In this document: positions 23,465-31,680 of the stretch, one piece after another | Position numbering within the stretch: the first letter of the stretch is position 1 | Layout: the number at the start of each line of letters is the position of its first letter | Source of the DNA: CAYQJS01 sp964417895 | GTDB lineage: Bacteria; Chloroflexota; UBA6077; SHYK01 | Assembly: GCA_964417895.1 (NCBI GenBank) | Contig: CAYQJS010000057.1 | Span: forward strand, 1-34,566 | Length of the DNA: 34,566 bases | Direction: 5' to 3' | Made by a program: the position numbers and the translations under genes | Notes under the pieces: generated by a model | Database searches by the model: none | Told to the model about the DNA's origin: nothing | Seen by the model: the letters and a program-made list of their open reading frames with translations, nothing else

Positions 23465-24451
23465 TTACGCGGACGTCCCCTGCCTGGCGGCGAGCGCCTC
23501 GGGGTTGGCGAAATCGACGGCGCGCCCATCGAGATACGCTTCGATAACCCTGGCTGCGGACTCGGCGTAGGTCTGGTAGCTCGTGTCGGCTGGCCAGCCG
23601 ACGTGGGGCGTCAGCACCACGTTGTCCAGCCCGAGCAGCGGGCTGCCTGGCGGCAGGGGCTCCTCCCAGAAGACGTCCAGGCCGGCGCCCGCCAGCCGGC
23701 CCTCCGCCAGCATGCGCGCCAGCGCGGGCTCGTCGACGATCCTGCCGCGCGCCGTGTTGATGAAGTAGGCGTCCGGCCGCATGAGCGCCAGCTTCTCGGC
23801 CGAGAGCAGGCCACGTGTGCCGTCGTTCAGCGCCAGGTGGACCGAGACGATATCTGCCGTCCGCAGCAGGTCATCCAGCCCAACAGCCTGGCCGCCCACC
23901 TTGGCGGCTCGTTCCGGCGTCATGTTGCGGCTCCAGGCCAGCACCTGCATCCCGAAGGCGCCCCTAGCGATCTCCGCCACCTGAGTGCCGATGCGGCCCA
24001 TCCCCACCAGCCCGAGGGTCCTGCCCCGAAGCACTCGGCCGTAGGGCACCTCCCACCTTCCGTCCCGCATGCGGCGGTCGCTCTGGGGGATCTGGCGCAG
24101 CACATCGATCATGAGGCCGAAGGTCAGCTCCACCGTGGAGACGGAGGAGCCGCCCCCGGCGCTGGCGACTAGTACGCCGGCCTGTGTGATGGCTTCAATG
24201 TCCAGGTTTGGGCCGACCCGCCCCGTCTGGACGATAAGCTTGAGGCTCGGGGCGTCGGCGAGGAATGCTGCGTCGAAGCGGGTCCGCTCTCTCAGGGCGA
24301 CGGCGATAGAGACGTCGCTCAGAGCCGGCGCCCGCTCGGGAGGATCGAGCCGGCGCTGAAAGACGCGGACCTCGACGCGCTCTCGGAGCCGGTCGAAAGG
24401 CTGCGCTGTGAGGAAAGCGCCATGGATGTCGTCGAGTACGGCCACTACCAT
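23465..24451 (-). CDS. D-isomer-specific 2-hydroxyacid dehydrogenase
   Basis: 328 residues, NAD(P)-dependent oxidoreductase of the D-2-hydroxyacid family (glyoxylate, hydroxypyruvate or phosphoglycerate type). The Rossmann motif is LGLVGMGRIG (residues 147-155), catalytic Arg235 in INTARGRIVDE, Glu264 in DVFWEEPLP and His283 in LTPHVGW. The TGRVGPNLDIEA segment is the usual start of the substrate domain. It interconverts a 2-oxo acid and D-2-hydroxy acid in the cytoplasm. The ATG at 24451 fits the family start; the frame extends to 24685 but adds no homologous sequence. It is divergent from the DinB-like gene. Substrate cannot be read from sequence. Confidence 0.9.
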   Translation of the reverse strand: MVVAVLDDIHGAFLTAQPFDRLRERVEVRVFQRRLDPPERAPALSDVSIAVALRERTRFDAAFLADAPSLKLIVQTGRVGPNLDIEAITQAGVLVASAGGGSSVSTVELTFGLMIDVLRQIPQSDRRMRDGRWEVPYGRVLRGRTLGLVGMGRIGTQVAEIARGAFGMQVLAWSRNMTPERAAKVGGQAVGLDDLLRTADIVSVHLALNDGTRGLLSAEKLALMRPDAYFINTARGRIVDEPALARMLAEGRLAGAGLDVFWEEPLPPGSPLLGLDNVVLTPHVGWPADTSYQTYAESAARVIEAYLDGRAVDFANPEALAARQGTSA

Positions 24452-24574
24452 CACTGTCCATTCACCTCGCCGGGGCGATGCGGGTCGCGCGGGCCAATGT
24501 AGCACGCCGGCTCGATGGCCGGCGGCAGTATCATCGCCCCTGTTGGGCAGTAAGCCGAGACTCGGGAGGACGCG

Positions 24575-25456
24575 ATGGCGAGCTTCAGGGAAGAGATCCA
24601 TCCATTCCGCGCGCGGCGAGGGCAGACCCGCCTGGCGCTCGGTGGAGTGAAGGACGAGCAGCTCGCCGTGAGCACGGACCGCCACGGCGACGTGCGCTCC
24701 CGCCTGCTGCGGATCGCCACGCTCCTGTTCCAGCGGCGCGTCGAGCTCGGCACGACGTTCGCTGCCCTCGGCTGTCAGCAGACCGAGGCGCAGCGAATCC
24801 TCGCCCTAGCGATGGAATCGAGGGGGGAGCTGCGCTCGATCGTGCTCGGCGTCCCAGACGAGTACGTTGACCGGGCGCCGGCGCCGGAGGAGTGGACGGT
24901 CCGGCAGACACTCGAGCACGCGCACGCCGTGGATCGGCGTTACATGCTGGGGATCGAGTACGCCGTCGAGCGGGTGCACAGCCCGATCGAGCTGCCTCTC
25001 CAGAGGCCGACCGCCGGAATGCCCGCGCCCGCGGGGGATGGGAGCCTCAGCGGGGCCCTCGCCAGCATGCTGACTCAGCTCCACCTGACTCGGGACGAGG
25101 TGGTGGCCCACCTGTCGGGGATAGCCGACGCGGACCTGAATGCGCCCACCATCTACGGGGGCCGCGAGGTGGATGTGCGGTACCGCCTCCACGCGCTGGC
25201 CGCCCACGAGCGCGAGCATTCGGGCCAGGTTGCGCGGACGCTGCGTGCCCTCGGCTTTCAGCAGACGGAGGCGCAGATGATCCTCGGGCAGGCGGAGGTG
25301 GCGCGGGGGTCCATCGAGGGCATGTTTATCGGGATCCCCGACGAGCTTCTCACGCAACAGCCACCGGGCGGCCTGCCCTCGGTGCACGACATCCTCGCTA
25401 CTGCTGTGAGCGAGGAGAGTGCCATCGCGGACACGATCGTAAGCGCCGTTGCCTGA
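24575..25456 (+). CDS. DinB-like four-helix protein with internal repeats
   Basis: 293 residues. The central part (about 85-230) reads as a DinB/YfiT-type bundle: DRAPAPEEWTVRQTLEHAHAVDRRYM carries the first metal-site His, and RLHALAAHEREHSGQ the second group of His residues. DinB-like proteins bind a divalent metal and act as thiol-transferases or have unknown roles. A striking internal repeat flanks the bundle: ALGCQQTEAQRILALA and ALGFQQTEAQMILGQA, each followed by E.RG...... G[VI]PDE, so an N-terminal copy of the C-terminal segment seems to have been added. The ATG at 24575 follows GGGAGG. Confidence 0.8.
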   Translation: MASFREEIHPFRARRGQTRLALGGVKDEQLAVSTDRHGDVRSRLLRIATLLFQRRVELGTTFAALGCQQTEAQRILALAMESRGELRSIVLGVPDEYVDRAPAPEEWTVRQTLEHAHAVDRRYMLGIEYAVERVHSPIELPLQRPTAGMPAPAGDGSLSGALASMLTQLHLTRDEVVAHLSGIADADLNAPTIYGGREVDVRYRLHALAAHEREHSGQVARTLRALGFQQTEAQMILGQAEVARGSIEGMFIGIPDELLTQQPPGGLPSVHDILATAVSEESAIADTIVSAVA

Positions 25457-25484
25457 GTGACCGTGTACAGCGCCCCGTAAATTC

Positions 25485-25618
25485 GTGACCCGGGCACTTC
25501 ACCCTCTCCCCCACCCTCCCCCGTCGAGGGGGAGGGTGTTTCGCGCTTGTTCCCTCCCCCCTGGCGGGGGAGGGTTACGGAGAGGGGGGAGGGTCACGAC
25601 TCCTGCGAACTTGTACTA
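25485..25618. repeat. C/G-run palindromic repeat, copy 2 (divergent)
   Basis: Two hairpins CCCTCCCCC...GGGGGAGGG (first with loop GTCGA) separated by TTTCGCGCTTGTTC, with a right tail ending TGCGAACTTGTACTA that keeps the TTCGCA and TAGT positions (in complement) of copies at 7524-7650 and 33131-33282. It lies between the DinB-like and TAXI-like genes and could end transcription from the former. Confidence 0.65.
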
Positions 25619-25639
25619 GGGCAGAGAGGAGGAATTTGT

Positions 25640-26470
25640 ATGACCTCAGAATCGAGAGCGGCCACCCGGCCCGGCGCCTACTACCGTTTTCCAAAGCCGG
25701 GGGAGCGAGCGGTCGTCTTCGCCGGGTCCACCGTTCTGCTGGGGACGAGCGAGCCCTGGTTTGGGTTGGGCGAGGTAACCGCCCGCTGCCTGGCTCCGTA
25801 CGGCTACGAGCTGAAGATCCTCGCGGAGACCCCCGGCGCGGTCAACCCACGGTACGTGGCTGACGGCCGGGCAGAAGTAGGAGCGACCAACCCGAGCATC
25901 GCTCGGAACGCTCACGCCGGGTCCGGGCCCTTCGCCGGCGAGGGAAGGCGCGACAGCCTGCGCGCCATCGCCACCGTATGCCGCCCGTCGTGGGTCGCGG
26001 TCGCCGTGACTCAGGAGTCCGGAATCACTGACCTCGCTCAGATCAAGCAGCGCAGGCTGCCACTCCGCATGTTCTGCGGGTCCGACGATGTCCTGGCCTA
26101 TTATGGCTTGAGCCGTGAAGAGATCGTTTCCTACGGGGGCAGCGACGTGAGGGAGCGCGGCGGGCGCGACCTCGACCTCCTGATTGGCAACCTGTACCTG
26201 GGCTACACCCCGGCCGCCTGGCGTTGGCTGGAGGCGTCGGCCATCTCGAACCTGCGTTTTCTCGACCTGCCCGACGCGCTGATCGAGCGCCTCCTGGAAG
26301 CGGGCGGGGGTGAGCGAGGATTCATCCCCCACGGCTATGTGCGGGGCGTCGACCGTGATGTCCAGACAGCCGCTCATCCATATCTGGTCATCTACACGCG
26401 CGACGACGCGCCGGACGATTTCGTGCGATCCCTGGCGCAGGAATACGACCGGAAGCGGCAATACTTCTGA
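25640..26470 (+). CDS. TAXI-type solute-binding protein without a signal peptide
   Basis: 276 residues resembling the TAXI family of TRAP-transporter binding proteins: STVLLGTSEPWFGLGEVTA at the start (family: ...G.GTGS.GGTYY..G..), then RYVADGRAEVGATNPSIARNA, SLRAIATV, ESGITDLAQIKQRRLPLR (the GI.s..DLKGK-like hinge), and YTPAAWRWLEA near the end. The ATG at 25640 has AGGAGG eight bases before it, and no leader precedes it, so export is not expected. No TRAP membrane genes are near. It may be a cytoplasmic ligand-binding protein in the same style as the protein at 12253-13122. Confidence 0.75.
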   Translation: MTSESRAATRPGAYYRFPKPGERAVVFAGSTVLLGTSEPWFGLGEVTARCLAPYGYELKILAETPGAVNPRYVADGRAEVGATNPSIARNAHAGSGPFAGEGRRDSLRAIATVCRPSWVAVAVTQESGITDLAQIKQRRLPLRMFCGSDDVLAYYGLSREEIVSYGGSDVRERGGRDLDLLIGNLYLGYTPAAWRWLEASAISNLRFLDLPDALIERLLEAGGGERGFIPHGYVRGVDRDVQTAAHPYLVIYTRDDAPDDFVRSLAQEYDRKRQYF

Positions 26471-26510
26471 GAGACGCACGTCAGCTTCAGCTACGATCCG
26501 GACCATGCGG

Positions 26511-26543
26511 CGCCCCTTGAGGGAGGGTTGGGGAGGGGGGTGA
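26511..26543. repeat. Fragment of the C/G-run repeat
   Basis: CTTGAGGGAGGGTTGGGGAG and the following G-run match the right half of the second hairpin of the copy at 7524-7650. No left half is present. It lies between the TAXI-like gene and the convergent dehydrogenase gene. Confidence 0.5.
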
Positions 26544-26582
26544 TACCGCGTGCGATAGCCAACACTTTTTGGATTCAGGACG

Positions 26583-27665
26583 CTACTGGAGGTCGTAGGC
26601 GACCTCCAGCCCCTCGGCGACCCGCTTGAGCGCGGCGACGGTCGAGGGGTGGAGTGGAATGCCGTGCTCGCGGCGCTCGGCCTCGACCTCGCGCTCCTCC
26701 TGGCCCGCATAGAGGACGCGCTCCTCGCCCGCCAGCGTGGGGGTACCCCGCAGCTCCTCCAGCATCTGGTCCATCATCGCGGTGAACTGATCGAGCGGGA
26801 CGAACGCCTCCACGTCGATGGCGGCGAAGAAGTGGCCCACCTTCCCGTCGGGAAGGTGCATGCCGAAGCCGTGGCCGGAGAGCACGCCGCACATGATGTC
26901 CACCCAGACCGCCAGGCCGTACCCCTTGTGGCTGCTTTCCTCCGGAGTGCTCCCGAGTGGCAGGAGCAGGCGCGCTTCACGCGCCGTCCCGGGGGCCGTG
27001 ATCGGGCTCCCCTCGGCGTCGGTCATCCAGCCCGATGGAATGGAGCGACCCAGGCGAGCGGCGAGCACCACCTTGTTGTGGGGCACGGTGCTGGTGGCCA
27101 TGTCCAGCGCCCAGTAGCCTTCGCGTCCGGCGGGCACCGCTACGGCGATGGGGTTGGTGCCGAAGCGAGGCTCGCTTCCATATGTCGGGGCTACCTGCGC
27201 GCTGGCGTTGGTCATCGCTATGCCAATCATTTGGTGCTCGAGCGCCATCTGCGAATAGAAGCCGGCTGCCCCGAAGTGGCGGCTATTTCGAACCGTGACG
27301 ACGCCGACGGCCCTGGCGCGGGCTTTCTCGATGGCGATCCCCATGGCGTATCGGCCAACGACGGCGCCAGGGCCGCTGTCACCATCCACCAGGGCGGTGT
27401 TCGGCGTCTCCTTGACGATCGACAGATGGGGCCGCGGTTTCCACACGCCATTGCGCAGATGCACCACGTAGCCGGGGAACAGGGCCGCGCCGTGGGTGTC
27501 CTTGCCCAGGAGGTCGGCGTGCAGCAGCACGTCGGCCGCCTCGCCCGCGGCCCGCGCCTCCAGCCCCAACGCTGCGTAGCAGCGCGCGATCAAGGCCCGG
27601 AGCCTCTCCGCGTCCACGCGGATAGCCTCGTCGTCGCGGATGCGAAGCTTCCAGTCGTGGACCAC
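26583..27665 (-). CDS. Malate/L-lactate dehydrogenase family (Ldh2/ureidoglycolate dehydrogenase type)
   Basis: 360 residues of the NAD(P)-dependent Ldh2/AllD/YlbC family, distinct from classical Rossmann malate dehydrogenases. Signature segments: LLGKDTHGAALFPGY (conserved His58), TVRNSRHFGAAGFY (conserved His130), EPRFGTNPIAVAVP and SSHKGYGLAVWVDIMCG. Substrates in the family include malate, lactate, ureidoglycolate, 2,3-diketogulonate and delta-1-piperideine-2-carboxylate; this one cannot be assigned. The start is GTG at 27665, 12 bases after the stop of the Uma2 gene, with only a weak ribosome site, so coupling to that gene is possible. Oxidation or reduction of a 2-hydroxy/2-oxo acid would suit the neighbouring 2-hydroxyacid dehydrogenase. 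Confidence 0.88.
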   Translation of the reverse strand: MVHDWKLRIRDDEAIRVDAERLRALIARCYAALGLEARAAGEAADVLLHADLLGKDTHGAALFPGYVVHLRNGVWKPRPHLSIVKETPNTALVDGDSGPGAVVGRYAMGIAIEKARARAVGVVTVRNSRHFGAAGFYSQMALEHQMIGIAMTNASAQVAPTYGSEPRFGTNPIAVAVPAGREGYWALDMATSTVPHNKVVLAARLGRSIPSGWMTDAEGSPITAPGTAREARLLLPLGSTPEESSHKGYGLAVWVDIMCGVLSGHGFGMHLPDGKVGHFFAAIDVEAFVPLDQFTAMMDQMLEELRGTPTLAGEERVLYAGQEEREVEAERREHGIPLHPSTVAALKRVAEGLEVAYDLQ

Positions 27666-27677
27666 GGCGCACCAGGC

Positions 27678-28229
27678 CTACTGGAAGATTTCCGCGACCG
27701 GGCACGAGAAGCCAGGTACGACGTCGCCGGCGTCGAGAGTGTCGCCGATGCCCAGTGCCACGAGGTCCTGAAGCGAGCGAACCACCTGGATCGTCCTGGT
27801 AACGGGATAGACAACCCATACCAGTCGCACGCCCGCCTCGATCCATTCGCGCACCTTCCCCAGTACCTCAGCGGGCGTATCGCTAGGAGAGACCACCTCC
27901 ACGACGAGATCGGGCGCAATCTCCCAGTACCGGCGCGGTAGACCCTCAGGTGGGATGCGCTCGGCTGGTATGAAGGCCACGTCCGGGGCCCGCACCGCGT
28001 CCGGGTTCCGCCGGATGATGAACCCGGCTTCGGTGAGCACGCGCCCGAGCCCCAGCGGACGCACGTGCACGAACAGCAATCCGGATACAGTACCGGCCAC
28101 TCCGCCGTGCTCGGGTGCGGGTGGCGACGTTGCAACCACCACTCCATCGATAAGCTCGCTCCAGCGGCTTGAGGGCAGATCAGCGAATTCCTCGGCAGTG
28201 AGCAGTGGTGTTACGGTAGCCACAGTCAT
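27678..28229 (-). CDS. Uma2-family endonuclease-like protein (DUF820)
   Basis: 183 residues with the Uma2/DUF820 layout: LTAEEFADLP at the start, WSELIDGVVV with the Glu of the nuclease core, then RAPDVAFIPAERIP (PD motif), PDLVVEVVSPSDTP (E-x-V, part of the PD-(D/E)XK site), KVREWIEAGVRLVWVVYP (replacing the usual K..Y...GV..YW.VDP). Uma2 proteins are restriction-endonuclease-fold and often mobile or multicopy in Chloroflexota and cyanobacteria; their role is largely unknown. The ATG at 28229 has GGGTGAGG; the frame extends to 28307 without a better start. It precedes the dehydrogenase gene by 12 bases. Confidence 0.9.
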   Translation of the reverse strand: MTVATVTPLLTAEEFADLPSSRWSELIDGVVVATSPPAPEHGGVAGTVSGLLFVHVRPLGLGRVLTEAGFIIRRNPDAVRAPDVAFIPAERIPPEGLPRRYWEIAPDLVVEVVSPSDTPAEVLGKVREWIEAGVRLVWVVYPVTRTIQVVRSLQDLVALGIGDTLDAGDVVPGFSCPVAEIFQ

Positions 28230-28363
28230 CCTCACCCGGCCTCGCGGCCGATGACACCCATTGTACCGACTTCCCGGATGTGCCCCAGGAAGTGGCGGCG
28301 GGCACACTTCTGCCGCCTCACCCGGCGCCTTCGGGCCCGCAGTGTCGAACAGGAGCCAAATAC

Positions 28364-28401
28364 GCCCTCCCCCCTCGCGGGGGAGGGCTGGGGAGAGGGG
28401 G
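28364..28401. repeat. Single-hairpin copy of the C/G-run repeat
   Basis: CCCTCCCCCCTCGCGGGGGA and then GGGCTGGGGAGAGGGGG: one hairpin with loop TCG, corresponding to the second half of the full element. Neither terminal tail is visible. Confidence 0.55.
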
Positions 28402-28479
28402 ATCCTGCTTGCTCACCAAACCTTGTGTCGCCGAGCAGCGTGAAAGATGTCTTGGGCGTGGCCATTTGATGCGGCGTCC

Positions 28480-28529
28480 GTAGGGGCGACGCATGCGTCG
28501 CCCGCGGGCGCGGCGTGCCGCGCCCCTAC
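28480..28529. repeat. Nested palindromic repeat GTAGGGGCG...CGCCCCTAC
   Basis: Outer arms GTAGGGGCG/CGCCCCTAC enclose a perfect 16-base palindrome, GCGACGCATGCGTCGC, and a second near-perfect one, GGGCGCGGCGTGCCGCGCCC (central two bases mismatch). This kind of nested REP-like sequence is common between genes in GC-rich uncultured bacteria. Confidence 0.7.
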
Positions 28530-28686
28530 CAGCGCGAGCGCAAGGATACTCGCTCGGCAACGCTTGTTGCACTTTGAACGTGTAAGTCCGCCGGAATTCG
28601 GTGCTTCTGACCATACGCTGGTCCTGCGCCAGCAGCTAGGATTGCGACCGACAGAGCAGCGCCCATCAAACCGTATGGAGGACGTC

Positions 28687-30336
28687 ATGATTTCCCCCGC
28701 AGGGCTCGCCAGGCTCATCGGCATGACGATCGTGGTTGCGTCTCTGTCGTTCCCTCTGGCCGCCGACGCTCCGGCGGCTCCCGGTGCCCAGGCCCGGGCC
28801 TTCCGGCTCGAAGAGGCGACGATTGCCGATATCACAGCCGCCTTCGACGCGGGCGCTCTGACGTGTCGGCAACTCATACAGCTGTACCTCAATCGCATTG
28901 CCGCCTACGACGACGACGGCCCGAAAATCAACAGCATCATCACCGTGAATCCGAAGGCGCTGGAAACCGCGGCAGCGCTGGATGCGGAGCGCGGATTGAG
29001 CGGTCCAAGGAGCCGATTGCACTGCATTCCTATCTTGCTCAAAGACAACATCGATACCTTCGATATGCCGACGAGCAATGGCTCCGTCATCCTGAAGGAT
29101 GCGATTCCTCCTGACGATGCTTACATCGCGCGCGTGCTGCGCGAAGCGGGAGCGCTCATTCTGGGGAAGGCGTCGATGGGCGAGTTCGCCGGGGGCAGTT
29201 ACAACACGGTAGACGGCCAGACCAGCAACCCCTATCACCTGAGCCGAGCTACGGGCGGTTCCAGCAGCGGTTCCGGCGCCGCGCTTGCTGCCAACCTCAC
29301 CGTCCTGGCCGTGGGAACGGATACGAGCACCTCCGTTCGGGGGCCGTCGTCGTTTAACGGGATTGCTGGGCTGAGGCCGACGACCGGGCTGATCAGCCGC
29401 GACGGCATCGCCCCGAAGAACCTGAACTTCGATACCGCGGGCCCGATGGCCCGTACGGTGACCGACATGGCGCTTCTGCTCAATACGATCGGTCGCCCCG
29501 ACCCCGCTGATCCGGATGGCCTGAGTCTGGAGATCTTTGCGAACCATCCGCCGGCGGCTACTCGCGACTACACGGAATTTCTGAGGAGGGGAGCGCTCAA
29601 GGGCGCCAGAATCGGCGTCGCGCGCGACTACTTTGGCGGCGACCCGGAGATCGATGCGCTCGCCGAGGCGGCTATCGTGCAGATGCGAGAGCTTGGAGCC
29701 GAGATCATCGATCCCATCTGGGTTGATCGGAGGTTCCTGGAGGATTTCGGAACCGTCCGGCGGATCGCGGATTACCGATTCAAAGCGGACTGGGAGGCGT
29801 ACCTGGCAACCTTCGGGCCAGACGTGCCCAAGACTGTGGAAGAGTTCATCGAGATCTACAGGACAGTCGTTAACCTCTCCCCACTACCGGTCGAGGACAG
29901 CGTCATGAGTCTACTCGAGCGGTCCCTCGTCACGTCCACGGGTGATCCCGTGTACCAGGACCTTATCGAGAATGTGCTGCCGGCGAATAGGGAGAAGAAG
30001 CTCGCCATCTTCGGTAGACACGGTCTGGATGCGCTCGTGTTCCCGTACAATGCCACCTTCGGCTCGCCCATCAGCAATCCGGCCTACCGGATCGACGATC
30101 CGAGCTTCGTGCGGTCCAGCGTCACCAGTCCCGCGACGCTAGCAGGTTACAGCTCTATCGGCTTCCCGGGCATCGTCGTGCCCATGGGGTTCGGGTCCCA
30201 GGGTCTGCCTATGACCATTTCCTTTATGGGGCGGCCGTTCGACGAGGGCAAACTCATCGGCTACGCCTTCGACTACGAGCAGGCGACAAAGCTGCGCCGT
30301 CCTTCGCCACTCGTCCGCCACTCCCCGGTGAAGTGA
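28687..30336 (+). CDS. Exported amidase (amidase-signature family)
   Basis: 549 residues. The N-terminus has a signal peptide (LIGMTIVVASLSFPLAADA). The rest is a full amidase-signature enzyme with the Ser-cisSer-Lys triad: Lys119 in PILLKDNIDT, Ser192 in TGGSSSGSGAALAANL and Ser216 in TDTSTSVRGPSSF. It hydrolyses an amide (or related C-N bond) and, with a leader, acts outside the cytoplasm. The TSTS version of the usual TGGS loop before the nucleophile is common in this exported subgroup. I chose ATG 28687, which has GGAGG six bases upstream; an ATG at 28675 overlaps that site. It is followed after about 100 bases by the racemase-fold gene on the same strand. Confidence 0.9.
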   Translation: MISPAGLARLIGMTIVVASLSFPLAADAPAAPGAQARAFRLEEATIADITAAFDAGALTCRQLIQLYLNRIAAYDDDGPKINSIITVNPKALETAAALDAERGLSGPRSRLHCIPILLKDNIDTFDMPTSNGSVILKDAIPPDDAYIARVLREAGALILGKASMGEFAGGSYNTVDGQTSNPYHLSRATGGSSSGSGAALAANLTVLAVGTDTSTSVRGPSSFNGIAGLRPTTGLISRDGIAPKNLNFDTAGPMARTVTDMALLLNTIGRPDPADPDGLSLEIFANHPPAATRDYTEFLRRGALKGARIGVARDYFGGDPEIDALAEAAIVQMRELGAEIIDPIWVDRRFLEDFGTVRRIADYRFKADWEAYLATFGPDVPKTVEEFIEIYRTVVNLSPLPVEDSVMSLLERSLVTSTGDPVYQDLIENVLPANREKKLAIFGRHGLDALVFPYNATFGSPISNPAYRIDDPSFVRSSVTSPATLAGYSSIGFPGIVVPMGFGSQGLPMTISFMGRPFDEGKLIGYAFDYEQATKLRRPSPLVRHSPVK

Positions 30337-30432
30337 TCAGCTACTGACCCAAGCTCGGGGGGCGTGCTACTATCGGGGCGGGCGGCTTTGCCTCTCGCTA
30401 TCGGGGCGAATCTCGCCGTCGGGAGCGCGCTC

Positions 30433-31233
30433 ATGCCTCTGACGAACGTTTCCCCGGGCGCCGCGTATGGGTGGCGTGCCCGCTTCGGCTTGCTGCAGCC
30501 CAGCATGGTGTCCGACACCAATCCCTTCGAGTTCTATTCGATGGCTCCACCGGGGGTGCAGCTGGTGCTCACGTCCTTGGGGATAGCTGACGGTGGCCCC
30601 CGGGAGGAGGCATACGACCGAGCCATCGCTGGGATCGAAACGCCGATCCGCCGGCTACTGGCCCGGACCGTCGACGTGATTGTCCAAGCCGGCGTTCCAC
30701 CCATCGTGAACAAGGGGTGGGGCTTCGAGGATGAGCTGCGGGCGCGGGTGGCCCAGTGGACGGACGTTCCCTTCGCCTCGGACGTCGGTTGCTGCATCGC
30801 GGCGATGCAGGCCCTCGGCATGCGTCGGATCGCCATGCTGGTGAGCGAGACGATGCAGCAGAGCTTCGCTGAATACGTCGGCCACGCGGGGATCGACGTG
30901 GTCGCGGCGGGCAGCGTGCGCGATCCCGCCGGGCAGGAGCCAGGCACCCTGCCGCTGAGCGTGCCCTACCGGGCGGCGGTTGCTCTGCATCGGTCCGCCC
31001 CCGATGCCGACGGCGTCTGGATCCCCATCGCCGCCCGGCCGTCCGTGGGCATGATCGAGGACCTCGAGCGGGCCATCGGAGTGCCCGTGGTCACCAGCGC
31101 CCAGGCGATGATGTGGCAGGGGCTGAGCCTGGTCGGCGTGGCTCCAGGTGAGGTGGTCGGCTTCGGGCGCTTGTTTCAAGTGGGCGCCGCCACGGCCTCC
31201 ACGCGCCAGCCCGCGCCCGCGGCGCGCTCGTAG
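30433..31233 (+). CDS. Maleate isomerase/arylmalonate decarboxylase-fold protein lacking catalytic cysteines
   Basis: 266 residues of the Asp/Glu racemase superfamily, closest in pattern to maleate cis-trans isomerase and arylmalonate decarboxylase: FGLLQPSMVSDTNPFEFY at the start, SDVGCCIAAMQALGMRRIAML and PVVTSAQAMMWQGLSLVGV at the end. In active relatives one Cys lies in the first half (G-C-T/A) and one in I-S-C-T-N. The corresponding places read QAGVPPIV (Val88) and WIPIAARPS (about Ile199), so both are missing; the only cysteines are 120 and 121. It may use another chemistry or just bind. I chose ATG 30433; the frame is open to 30364. It ends directly against the convergent PIN toxin gene with no spacing. 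Confidence 0.75.
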   Translation: MPLTNVSPGAAYGWRARFGLLQPSMVSDTNPFEFYSMAPPGVQLVLTSLGIADGGPREEAYDRAIAGIETPIRRLLARTVDVIVQAGVPPIVNKGWGFEDELRARVAQWTDVPFASDVGCCIAAMQALGMRRIAMLVSETMQQSFAEYVGHAGIDVVAAGSVRDPAGQEPGTLPLSVPYRAAVALHRSAPDADGVWIPIAARPSVGMIEDLERAIGVPVVTSAQAMMWQGLSLVGVAPGEVVGFGRLFQVGAATASTRQPAPAARS

Positions 31234-31680
31234 TCATAGCGGGTCCCCGTCGGTGTACCCACCGATCAGCTTTACGAAGGGCAGCGTCGCCCCCGCGACA
31301 TTGAGCAGCCGCTCGTCTGCCGTCCACAGGTTGCAGCCCGACATCTGGGCCAGCGCGACGTAGTGGGCATCGTAGGCCGCGGCAAGATTGTGGCGGTCGG
31401 CCACGGCGAGCGCCGTCTCATGCAGGCGTGGGGGCGCAACGAGCGCCACGGGCATGCTCAGGAAGTGTTGGAGCAGTTGCGCGGCATCGGAGAGGGACAA
31501 CCGCGGCTGTCCCCGCCGCATCCGCTGCCGCAAGATATTCGTCATTTCGCTCGCCAGCAGGGGTGGTGCCACCATGCGCTCGTCGGCCTGTATGCACGCG
31601 CGATAGAGCCCCCTGGCCTGCTGGGAGTAGTCTTCGAGCAGGATCCACTTGGCCGCGAGGCTCGCATCGACGCAGATCAT
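31234..31680 (-). CDS. PIN-domain ribonuclease toxin (VapC-like)
   Basis: 148 residues, a PIN domain with its four acidic residues: Asp5 (ICVDASLAAKW), Glu45 (LLASEMTNIL), Asp104 (AAAYDAHYVALA) and Asp122 (LWTADERLL). It would cleave RNA in a magnesium-dependent way unless held by its antitoxin. The ATG at 31680 overlaps the stop of the antitoxin gene by four bases (ATGA), giving the standard antitoxin-first order. Its stop abuts that of the convergent racemase-fold gene. Confidence 0.92.
   Translation of the reverse strand: MICVDASLAAKWILLEDYSQQARGLYRACIQADERMVAPPLLASEMTNILRQRMRRGQPRLSLSDAAQLLQHFLSMPVALVAPPRLHETALAVADRHNLAAAYDAHYVALAQMSGCNLWTADERLLNVAGATLPFVKLIGGYTDGDPL

Larger units (their letters stand above)
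28230..28686. other. Gene-free region rich in repeats
   Basis: About 457 bases between the divergent Uma2 and amidase genes. It holds a C/G-run repeat (28364-28401) and a nested palindrome (28480-28529). The stretch 28530-28686 should contain the amidase promoter, though no clear -35/-10 pair stands out. Open frames on both strands here lack coding support. Confidence 0.5.

Noticed and set aside
26649..27941. 430-codon plus-strand open frame across the dehydrogenase and Uma2 genes
   Set aside because: It spans two convincing minus-strand genes and their boundary, has no recognisable domain and is His/Arg/Pro-rich as expected of an antisense frame.
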